The notes beneath the pieces were generated by a model that saw only the letters and a program-made list of their open reading frames with translations, made no database searches and was not told the origin of the DNA. A stretch of 11,490 nucleotides of DNA from Sutterella sp. GTDB taxonomy: Bacteria; Pseudomonadota; Gammaproteobacteria; Burkholderiales; Burkholderiaceae_F. A program made the translations under genes and the position numbers. Position 1 is the stretch's first letter. The number at the start of each line of letters is the position of its first letter. The stretch is taken from positions 1-11,490 of the forward strand of contig JAHHRF010000057.1 of NCBI GenBank assembly GCA_020025955.1, read 5' to 3'. This document shows, piece after piece, positions 1 to 6,217 of this stretch.

Positions 1-2285
1 TTATGCTTAATGACTAAATAGAGGGTCTTGTTGTCTAAGCTCGACGTGTCGAAACCCTCAATCGTGGCACCACGCCAAGCGAGTTCATATTCGAAGTCGT
101 CGTTATCCGCAGTGATGGTGGTCCACCCACCGTTCCATTCCTTATTGGCGTCGACGTTTTGTAAGTCAAAGCCCGTGATGAGTTCGTAACTCGTCACGTC
201 TTCGGTAATGCCAGCCACATTCATTAAATGCAACTTGGCATCCGGATGAATCGTTGCTTGACCCGAGCGTAAGGTTTCTAAAATGGCGTTCTTGCCACCA
301 TTTTGAGCGATGGCCTTAAAGTCGATCGTCGTGAGACTGTCTTGACCAAAGTAGGCATCGCCCTGACGCAAGGTGTGCGGCGACGTGTTCCCGACGTTCA
401 AAGACCCCAAGTCCAACTTCATGCGTTCCATGAACTGAATCTGCGGGTTGGTGTTCGGGGTGTTCAACGCCCCATCGCCAACGACGAGCGAACCGGCCTT
501 TTTGATCGTGATGTGCGAGCCCACGTTGTGGTGCTTTTTCATGGCTAACGCAAAGGCACCCGTCGCGTCCGAATCCGTCCCGATGATGACGTTGCCGCCC
601 TCAAAGTGATAGTCCGTGTCCACGAGGCTCGTCCCCGACTGGAGATCCAACGTACCGTTCTTAACCGAGACCGTGTCAAACTTCAAGGTCCCGGTATTGG
701 TCATGTCGCCGCCGTCAACCGTCAAGGTATCAGCGGTCATCGTGCCCGAGTTGGCACCGGTGCCCGCTTCCAGGGTCACGTTTTTCGCCGTAAAGGTGCC
801 CGAATTCACGAAGGCCCCCGCACGGTTTTTACGCGTATCCCCAATCACGGTGTAGTCGTCAAAGGTGGCGGTCCCGGCGTTATCCATGGAGCCTAAAAGC
901 TTGAGGTTGCCTGACTGAACCGTAAACGTCCCCTTATCTTTTAAGGTGTAGGTGCCGTTTAACTGGGTGGCCTCTTCGACTTCAACCGTACCTTCGTTAT
1001 TAAAGAAAGCGGTCTTCCCCGTGTATTTGCCGGGTGCGTTATCCAAAATCTTTTTGGTCTTTAACGTGCCCGTTTTACCGACGTTTACTGTCCCGACGTT
1101 GCCCAGGTAGGCTGTCTTGGCTGGGTCAAGCGACTCCAGGGTGCCATCAATGTTCATGGTGTAACCGTGGCGAACCCAGGCCTTTTTCCCCACCTGGACC
1201 GTGGCATCGTCTTCAATCGTTAAGACGCCACCCACTTTCTTTTTGTCAGCCTGATCAAGCGAAATCTTGTCGGTCACCTTAAAGGTGCCATTCACAACGG
1301 AAAGGGTGCCGTCGTGATCCACTAAGAGTTGCCCTAAGGTGCCGTGCTTCTTGGTGCCATCGCGTAACCCCAACTGGGCAAAGCTCTTGGCATTGGCCAC
1401 CAAGGCCGTGACGTTACCACGGTACTTCGGTGCATTGAGGAAGAGTTCTTCGCGAGTGTCCCCTTCGTCGTAGCCAATCAAGATGGCCGTGGGACCTTTG
1501 TCATATTCACCCGCTAACGTAGAAAGCCCTGCAATGATGCGGTCAATCCCATCGGCGTTACGCACACCAATGTTGGCGTGAATGGTTTTCGCCATGGCGC
1601 GTTGATAGCCCTTATAGACCATCTTGCTAGAGATGTCTTTCAAGCTCGTCGGGGTTAACTTACCGATAACCTCATCAACTTTGGTTGCACGATCCGCGTC
1701 GGATAAACCCGGTTGCGTTTCCTTTAAAGCCTTATCAACGATTTGGCGCACTAAGGCTTCAACCTGCTCAGGCGTTTCTTTGTCGTAACGGAAATATAAC
1801 TCTTCCGCTAACTCGCGCCCCTTGGCTTCTTTACGGATTGCGTCTTCTAAGCCAGCGTCTAAATTCGCGTCGGCCTTAAACTTCAGGCCTTCATTAAATT
1901 TCGTGCTCAGCTTTTCCATCATCGAATTACTCGACTGGTCAAAGCCCACATAAGCCGCTTCACGTTGAGCGGGAGAATCAAGGCGATCGTGGTAGCCCAA
2001 GGTGACATCTTTAAAGATGGCGCCCGTGGCACGCTCTTCGGGGTGCGCTAAGAAGTAATCACGCAATTCAACGAGGTTTTTCGTGCCGGTCAACGTGGTG
2101 TTCTCAACCATCGTGTCCACGGCCCCAATGCTAGCCTGAGCCGACGAGCCCAAAAGGCCCATCAATACGCTCGCCAACACTTTGGACGCAGCCCCCTTCG
2201 AGGGACGATGACCTGAGGTGTTTTCACTCACCACCACGAAGCCATTCTTAGCAACGTTCCAAACTTGCTTGTAGCTCTTATTCAT
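1..2285 (-). CDS. ESPR-containing type Va autotransporter, 3' end beyond window (AT1)
   Basis: This is the N-terminal 761 residues of an autotransporter whose frame stays open to base 1, so the beta-barrel lies outside the window. The product should cross the inner membrane through Sec and be displayed on the outer membrane. Residues 1-51 are an ESPR signal peptide: MNKSYKQVWN, then VVVSE, an RPSKG motif, a hydrophobic stretch and AQA|S. Residues about 100-255 are charged and helix-rich and are absent from the neighbouring paralogues. A QLG-L-x-DG-x-KKHG block sits at 301-315. Beta-helix rungs of the NSGTFTAKNVTLEAG kind repeat at about 425-560. A block like GxAxxGxxSxTTIDFxAIA occurs at 642-660, and the GGW...LYLVIK junction at 719-760 shows the barrel should follow. 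No cysteine is present and no catalytic motif was seen. The start is set by the ESPR and by an AAAGGA ribosome binding site 5 bases upstream. The ligand is unknown; the class is a firm call. Confidence 0.9.
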   Translation of the reverse strand, partial: MNKSYKQVWNVAKNGFVVVSENTSGHRPSKGAASKVLASVLMGLLGSSAQASIGAVDTMVENTTLTGTKNLVELRDYFLAHPEERATGAIFKDVTLGYHDRLDSPAQREAAYVGFDQSSNSMMEKLSTKFNEGLKFKADANLDAGLEDAIRKEAKGRELAEELYFRYDKETPEQVEALVRQIVDKALKETQPGLSDADRATKVDEVIGKLTPTSLKDISSKMVYKGYQRAMAKTIHANIGVRNADGIDRIIAGLSTLAGEYDKGPTAILIGYDEGDTREELFLNAPKYRGNVTALVANAKSFAQLGLRDGTKKHGTLGQLLVDHDGTLSVVNGTFKVTDKISLDQADKKKVGGVLTIEDDATVQVGKKAWVRHGYTMNIDGTLESLDPAKTAYLGNVGTVNVGKTGTLKTKKILDNAPGKYTGKTAFFNNEGTVEVEEATQLNGTYTLKDKGTFTVQSGNLKLLGSMDNAGTATFDDYTVIGDTRKNRAGAFVNSGTFTAKNVTLEAGTGANSGTMTADTLTVDGGDMTNTGTLKFDTVSVKNGTLDLQSGTSLVDTDYHFEGGNVIIGTDSDATGAFALAMKKHHNVGSHITIKKAGSLVVGDGALNTPNTNPQIQFMERMKLDLGSLNVGNTSPHTLRQGDAYFGQDSLTTIDFKAIAQNGGKNAILETLRSGQATIHPDAKLHLMNVAGITEDVTSYELITGFDLQNVDANKEWNGGWTTITADNDDFEYELAWRGATIEGFDTSSLDNKTLYLVIKH

Positions 2286-2290
2286 CGTTT

Positions 2291-2329
2291 TCCTTTAATT
2301 CTTGTTGAATGGCATCGCGGTTGCTCCTC
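2291..2329 (-). promoter_or_regulatory. Leader mini-ORF with strong RBS overlapping the AT1 RBS
   Basis: Reading the minus strand, GAGGAG (2324-2329) lies 8 bases before an ATG at 2313-2315. That ATG opens a six-codon ORF, MPFNKN, which stops with TAA at 2295-2297. The stop overlaps the AAAGGA (2291-2296) that serves AT1, whose ATG follows at 2283-2285. The mini-ORF has the better ribosome binding site and is in frame with AT1 but closed by the stop. This arrangement would fit translational coupling or reinitiation. The layout is read directly; the function is inferred, and a chance occurrence cannot be excluded. Confidence 0.35.
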
Positions 2330-2361
2330 AGCAGTCTTCACCCTCCCGTTTTGTCACGACA

Positions 2362-2398
2362 CCAATTAGGGTTTCGCCTACCCTACCCGCTCAATTGG
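2362..2398 (-). promoter_or_regulatory. Bulged hairpin in the AT1 5' leader
   Basis: On the minus strand CCAATT, an 8-base bulge (GAGCGGGT), AGGGT, a 7-base loop, ACCCT and AATTGG follow in order. They form an 11 bp stem interrupted on one side. The bulge itself holds a second GGGT that could pair with the ACCC arm instead, so two mutually exclusive folds are possible. It lies about 75-110 bases upstream of the AT1 start and would be in the transcript if the promoter is upstream. It does not match any riboswitch class I recognise, and there is no U-run, so it is not a terminator. Confidence 0.35.
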
Positions 2399-2401
2399 AC
2401 G

Positions 2402-2431
2402 AGTACAAGCGAAAATTTTCGTTTTTCGCAA
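2402..2431 (-). promoter_or_regulatory. Candidate AT1 promoter with a palindrome in the spacer
   Basis: On the minus strand TTGCGA (2426-2431) and TGTACT (2402-2407) are separated by 18 bases and partly match sigma-70 -35 and -10 boxes. The spacer contains the perfect 12 bp palindrome CGAAAATTTTCG (2410-2421), which could be an operator or simply a flexible AT tract. Transcription from here would include the bulged hairpin and the mini-ORF. The match is imperfect and other AT-rich stretches nearby could also serve. Confidence 0.25.
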
Positions 2432-2488
2432 AGGCATTTTTCTCCTATTCGAATCACCTCTTTAAAATCAACGACTTAGGCATTTTTA
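2430..2488. repeat. Two copies of AGGCATTTTT motif upstream of AT1
   Basis: AAAGGCATTTTT (2430-2441) and TTAGGCATTTTTA (2476-2488) lie in the same orientation with their cores 46 bases apart. The same AGGCATTT core occurs twice upstream of AT3 (9207-9260), about 41 bases apart. The recurrence at two paralogues suggests a shared regulator site, but the motif is short and the surroundings are AT-rich. Confidence 0.3.
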
Positions 2489-2525
2489 CAAAAATGTAAC
2501 TTTTTGAATATCCTGTTCAGATTTT

Positions 2526-2543
2526 TGACACATCTGTGACACA
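2526..2543. repeat. TGACACA direct repeat, 11 bp period
   Basis: TGACACA is repeated exactly at 2526-2532 and 2537-2543 with a TCTG spacer. The period is 11 bases, about one helical turn, which would place two protein contacts on one face of the DNA. It lies about 240 bases upstream of the AT1 start. The repeat is certain; a regulatory role is only possible. Confidence 0.3.
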
Positions 2544-2931
2544 TTGCCTTTGTTTACATTTCACTCCTCTCCCAAAATGCACACTCCTCAATCCCCCACT
2601 TGGCAAAAAACTTACACAAAAATCGATACACTCCCCATTTAGGCAAAAGTGCTTAGATGCACACTACGCCTTAAGAATGCGTCTCAATAATTTGCCATGT
2701 TTACAGGCGTTTACAAGTTGCCCTCTGAATCACACTTTTCTTTTAGTGCTCGTTTATCAAGCTATTAAATAAAAACTAAGCGTTCAAACCCCTAACGACC
2801 TCTCCCTAATAGGAGAGAGAAAATATCCCATACAAACATTAGTACTTTATTTTTATCTAATTGGGCACACTTGTTCCCGAGCGGATACTCTCAAAACCCA
2901 CTAAAACACAACATATGGCATAAACCATCTA

Positions 2932-2941
2932 CCCCCCCCCC
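2932..2941. repeat. C10 homopolymer tract
   Basis: Ten consecutive C residues (G10 on the coding strand of the neighbours) occur in otherwise AT-rich DNA. Tracts of this length are prone to slipped-strand length change, and in Bordetella fimbrial promoters C tracts control phase variation. Here I see no clear promoter boxes around it and it lies 647 bases from the AT1 start, so a switching role is unproven. Confidence 0.7.
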
Positions 2942-3254
2942 ACAAAATCATGTAGTGTCAAATTTTTCTTATTTGATATGGCTTTACAATCGCCAAAATG
3001 GAAAATTTTGTGTTCAGGCGGCGCTTTTCCCGCGTATCAATTAAAAGAGCACTTCGACAGTAACGACTGCTCAAACCATGGGGGACGGTCCTTTGAAGTC
3101 GTGAGGGTGTTTCCTTCCCTCTCATAAACTGAGAGCCGTTATCAACACCTTGACCGCCTAGCCATTGAGCGGTGTTTCCCAACACACCTCAGGTCTTAAC
3201 GGAAATAAAAACCGTTCTCCCCTCTCCCTGAGCGACTAGACAACCCCGTCCCTA

Positions 3255-3287
3255 CCCAGTTTTTCTAATGAGAAAAAGACCACTGGG
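3255..3287. other. Hairpin downstream of AT2 terminator
   Basis: CCCAGT-TTTTCT, loop AATG, AGAAAA, a 5-base bulge (AGACC) and ACTGGG give a 12 bp stem broken by one bulge. It lies beyond the AT2 terminator in gene-free DNA and is not followed by a T-run on either strand. It may be part of an unrecognised RNA or a remnant of a mobile element end. No function is assigned. Confidence 0.3.
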
Positions 3288-3341
3288 GAGGGGGCCCGCT
3301 GAAGGGCTCGTCCGTCTGCGTGTGACGCCTCCTCACGAACG

Positions 3342-3376
3342 AAAAAAAGGGAGACCCACTCTCATGGATCTCCCTT
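3342..3376 (-). terminator. Intrinsic terminator of AT2
   Basis: On the minus strand, 24 bases after the AT2 stop, AAGGGAGATCC and GGGTCTCCCTT form an 11 bp stem with one G-T wobble and an 8-base loop, running straight into a T-run (seven A on the plus strand, 3342-3348). This is a standard rho-independent terminator and shows that AT2 transcription does not normally continue into the AT1 region. Confidence 0.85.
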
Positions 3377-3400
3377 CGTCTTAAACGACTTGGGTTCGCG

Positions 3401-6043
3401 TTAGAACGCCTTCACGACACGCACGTCTAACGCGTGTTCACGATGGTGATGCGCCCCGTGCGTGAAGCGGTAACGGGTGTTGACTTCCCAGGTGGCCTTC
3501 TGGGCATCAAGCCCCAAGGTCCAGCTCGTCGTCGCGCCCGTCATGTCACGAACTTCCGGCTGCGCACTCCCCGCGGCGTTAAAGCGCATGGAGGTTTGGC
3601 CCAAGGGCTTCGTGAGGGTCACGTCAGCCGAGGGGGTCATGGTCCAACCCTTGACGGCATAGGGACGTGCTTCCACGCTCACGCCAACCGGCACATCCAG
3701 CAAGAGTCGAGAAGCCGTGTGCTTAGTGGCAATCACCGTATCCTGTTGACGGATGTCATAGTTGCTGCTTAAGAGCCAGCCAGCGGACAACCCCACGTGC
3801 GGCGCCACCACAACGCGGTCTTTCACCGTAAAGCGTTGCGCGAGCGAGGCGCCAGCCGTCACCATGTGGTGCTTGACCTTGGCCTTTTGATCCGTCTGCG
3901 CCATATGGTTCGACTGATAGACGTAACCCACATGGCCGTTCACCAAACGTTCATCCCAACGGTAGGCCCCATAGGCATAAAGCCCCACGGCGTCGATCTT
4001 AAGGTCGGTCCCAGCGTCTTGGCGCGTGGTTTCACCCGTCGCGTGCGTAACGGAGCCCGCTACCCCGACTAAGGCTTGGTTTTGCTCACCAATGCGACGA
4101 TCCGCCCCCATCACAAGCCCCACTCGGTGGTACTTGTAGGCGTGCTGGTGACCGGCGTTAACGGTCTCTGCAATCCCATCGACCCACAGCGTGCGACCCA
4201 TGTCGGCGTCGTCCGTGCGCCAGAGGCTCCCCGAGCGACCCGAGAAACTTGCCACGGAAAGGCGGTTGTGATGGCGAATGGCATCCGCGGTCACGGCATT
4301 GTCCGTAAAGTCCCCTTGTGCTTCACGGGGCTTTAAGAGGACATAGAGAGCGTCAGCCAATAAGGTGTCGCTCTTTTCGTCATCGGGATTGTCTTTCCAA
4401 GTTAAGGCATAGTCATAACTCGAATTATCCCCAGAGACGTGCGTCCAGCCACCGGCCCACGTGTGGTCAGCGGGATCTAACCCCGGCAACGACCCTTCGG
4501 TAATCTGGAAGCGCTCGGCTTCCGTGAGATTGAGGTCAGAGACATTTTTGAGCGTTAACGTGGCGCCAGCGTCCACCGTCAGGGTGCCGTTAGCGGTAGT
4601 TAACACGGGCGTGGTCTTCGTCGCGATGGCGGCAAAGTCAATCGAGGTGACGGAACCCGCGCCAATATGAGCGCTGCCCGCTGTCACCGGCGTCGTATTC
4701 ATCACAGAAAGCGTGCCTTGCGGACCGATCGCCAGGCCCTCAGAAAAATGCAGTTGACCCGCTTTTTTCGCGGTCACGGCATTAGCCACGGCTAACATCC
4801 CCGTCTTGTCGACGACCAAATTCGCATCCATGGCCCCTTGGAGGTTGGCCAGATAGAAGGTGGAAGCATCGCCCGACGCCTTACCGATTTCCACTTTGCC
4901 ACTCGGTAACTGCAAAGTGTTGGCCGGACTCACCGTCCCCGATTCAAAGCGAAGGTTACCCCCCGTCAACGTTAAGGATTCAAAGTTGAGATCCCCTTGG
5001 TTGATAAAGGTCGTATCGTGCTCAGGGGTGGCGCCCGCCACCGGATTAATCGTCAGGCTCTTCCCCTTGAAGGTCTTCTTGTTGGTAAAGCGACTGTCTT
5101 CCCCTGCTAAGGTGAGCGCCTGCGCCGTAAAGGTACCCAGATTCTCCGTGATCCCCTCTAAGGTCGAGGCATCCGTCACCGTGAGGCTACCCTTATTTTG
5201 GATCGTGCCGATATGACCATTGGCTTTATTGGTGAGGGTGTTCGTTTTTAAGGTCCCCGTTTCGCCAATCGTCAACTCGTGCCAAACCGCCGTACCGTTG
5301 GTACTATCAAGCTCCCCTTCAACGATTAACTTACCCTCTTCGCGAATCAGCGTCCCCTTGGCCGTCACCGTGGCGCCATCTTTAATCGTAAGCGTTCCGC
5401 CATGATAAGGTGCATAGACCGACCCCACCATGACGGAATTCGTAACCGTGAAGTCGCCGTTAACCACTTCCCCCGTGCTGTACCCGCTAACATTGAGGTT
5501 CTGCAATTCACCGTGGCGCTTTGCCCCCTCAGCCCAACCTAACTGAAGGTGCGAGCCATGCCCTTTGGAAACAAAGGTAGCGGGATACGTCCCGAGAAGC
5601 GGATTGCCGATCGAATTCTTCATGAGCACAGTCTCGGCATTCCCTTCTTCAAAACCGGTTAACACCCCGGTCATGCGATCAGAGACCTCAAAGGATTGAA
5701 AGCCGTCCAGACTCATAAAACCCACGGACCCTACGTGTCCCGCATCCAGCACTGCAAACATACTGGGCGTCGTCGACAAGGAACCATTAAGGTAAATCGT
5801 GTTCAAATCAAAGGGGCTGGGATTGGTGGCATCCTTCACGAAAGCCTTCGCTTCGGTGCTCACTTCTACGCGATTGTGACCAATGAGGACGGATTGAGCC
5901 ATCACGCCCGAAGCCATCATCCCCAAAAGAAGCCCAGAGAGCACAAAGGGGGAGTGCCCCTTGGTAGGACGCAGACCTTGAGCGACGTCACGCATAGGAA
6001 TAAAACACTCACGAGTAGCGTTAGTTTTATAAGAATGATTCAT
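3401..6043 (-). CDS. ESPR-like type Va autotransporter, complete (AT2)
   Basis: A complete 880-residue autotransporter, secreted by Sec and anchored in the outer membrane by its own barrel. Residues 1-49 are a signal peptide (MNHSYKT..., RPTKG, then GVMA|Q). Its ESPR is two residues shorter than in AT3 and lacks the usual tryptophan. The passenger has QLGWAEGAKRHG at 167-178, beta-helix rungs of the NLGTFTAQALTLAG kind at about 225-400, the AHIGAGSVTSIDFAAIA block at 458-474 and the junction GGW...WKDNP...LYVLL at 531-570. A linker helix precedes the barrel at about 617-880, which ends in VVKAF. The extracellular loop before the last strand is histidine-rich (His 862, 865-867, 870). The only cysteine is in the signal peptide. 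No enzymatic motif was seen, so an adhesin-like role is the best inference. The ribosome binding site is weak; the start rests on the alignment with AT3. Confidence 0.95.
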   Translation of the reverse strand: MNHSYKTNATRECFIPMRDVAQGLRPTKGHSPFVLSGLLLGMMASGVMAQSVLIGHNRVEVSTEAKAFVKDATNPSPFDLNTIYLNGSLSTTPSMFAVLDAGHVGSVGFMSLDGFQSFEVSDRMTGVLTGFEEGNAETVLMKNSIGNPLLGTYPATFVSKGHGSHLQLGWAEGAKRHGELQNLNVSGYSTGEVVNGDFTVTNSVMVGSVYAPYHGGTLTIKDGATVTAKGTLIREEGKLIVEGELDSTNGTAVWHELTIGETGTLKTNTLTNKANGHIGTIQNKGSLTVTDASTLEGITENLGTFTAQALTLAGEDSRFTNKKTFKGKSLTINPVAGATPEHDTTFINQGDLNFESLTLTGGNLRFESGTVSPANTLQLPSGKVEIGKASGDASTFYLANLQGAMDANLVVDKTGMLAVANAVTAKKAGQLHFSEGLAIGPQGTLSVMNTTPVTAGSAHIGAGSVTSIDFAAIATKTTPVLTTANGTLTVDAGATLTLKNVSDLNLTEAERFQITEGSLPGLDPADHTWAGGWTHVSGDNSSYDYALTWKDNPDDEKSDTLLADALYVLLKPREAQGDFTDNAVTADAIRHHNRLSVASFSGRSGSLWRTDDADMGRTLWVDGIAETVNAGHQHAYKYHRVGLVMGADRRIGEQNQALVGVAGSVTHATGETTRQDAGTDLKIDAVGLYAYGAYRWDERLVNGHVGYVYQSNHMAQTDQKAKVKHHMVTAGASLAQRFTVKDRVVVAPHVGLSAGWLLSSNYDIRQQDTVIATKHTASRLLLDVPVGVSVEARPYAVKGWTMTPSADVTLTKPLGQTSMRFNAAGSAQPEVRDMTGATTSWTLGLDAQKATWEVNTRYRFTHGAHHHREHALDVRVVKAF

Positions 6044-6160
6044 GGGGTTCTCTACGTCAGAGCCCGTTCTCGTTGCCTCGGATTAAATGACCCTGGGGCA
6101 CGTTTGGCTCTGAATACTCAAAAAAATTAAAACGTCGACCAATTCGCGATTGATCAAGAC
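6044..6160 (-). promoter_or_regulatory. Short upstream region of AT2
   Basis: Only 117 bases separate the AT3 terminator from the AT2 start, so any AT2 promoter of its own must be here. The stretch has a T7 run and TTTAAT and TTGATC elements on the minus strand, but I could not find a correctly spaced -35/-10 pair. No clear Shine-Dalgarno sequence precedes the ATG; GAGAA is the nearest candidate. TCTGACG occurs shortly upstream of both the AT2 and the AT3 starts, which may reflect common descent. Confidence 0.3.
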
Positions 6161-6195
6161 AAAGCTCGGGAGGGGGGCGCCTTGCCCGCCTCCCG
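6161..6195 (-). terminator. GC-rich terminator hairpin of AT3
   Basis: Twenty-two bases after the AT3 stop, CGGGAGGCGGGC and GCCCCCCTCCCG pair over 12 positions with one C-C mismatch and a 5-base loop (6167-6195). Downstream on the minus strand is AGCTTTG, a weak T-stretch. The stem is very stable but the T-run is poor, so some read-through into AT2 is possible. Confidence 0.65.
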
Positions 6196-6217
6196 ATTGT
6201 GGGTTTCTCGAAAGGAC

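Larger units (their letters stand above)
2286..3341. other. Gene-free AT-rich intergenic region between AT1 and AT2
   Basis: About 1.06 kb separates the AT1 start from the AT2 terminator, much more than the 174-base gap between AT2 and AT3. The part next to AT1 holds its candidate promoter and leader. The rest shows only short elements: ATGCACACT twice (2577-2585 and 2657-2665), CTCTCC/GGAGAG inverted arms (2800-2817), the C10 tract and two small hairpins (3198-3216 and 3255-3287). The short open frames here have no recognisable product, no good ribosome binding site and unconvincing composition. A degraded mobile element or an unannotated small RNA is possible but not shown. Confidence 0.6.

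Noticed and set aside
2449..2462. TTCGAATC resembling a tRNA T-loop
   Set aside because: The flanks do not form a T-arm stem and no acceptor or anticodon arms are present.
2525..2550. Perfect TTGACA on the plus strand as a promoter
   Set aside because: No acceptable -10 box at 16-18 bases and no plus-strand gene downstream.
2302..2772. Two plus-strand open frames (65 and 78 residues)
   Set aside because: The first is antisense to the AT1 leader. Both have low-complexity products typical of AT-rich non-coding DNA and no convincing start site.
2800..2817. CTCTCC/GGAGAG hairpin as a terminator
   Set aside because: No T-run follows on either strand and no gene ends next to it.
2958..3185. 75-residue open frame on the minus strand (GTG start) between AT1 and AT2
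   Set aside because: No ribosome binding site, no recognisable motif, composition unlike the neighbours, and it ends beside the C10 tract. A transposase remnant was considered but no family pattern could be seen.
4200..4250. GRSGSLW in AT2 (also AT3) as a serine protease motif
   Set aside because: It lies in the linker just before the barrel, is not GDSGS, and no catalytic His or Asp context is visible. It is a structural linker segment.
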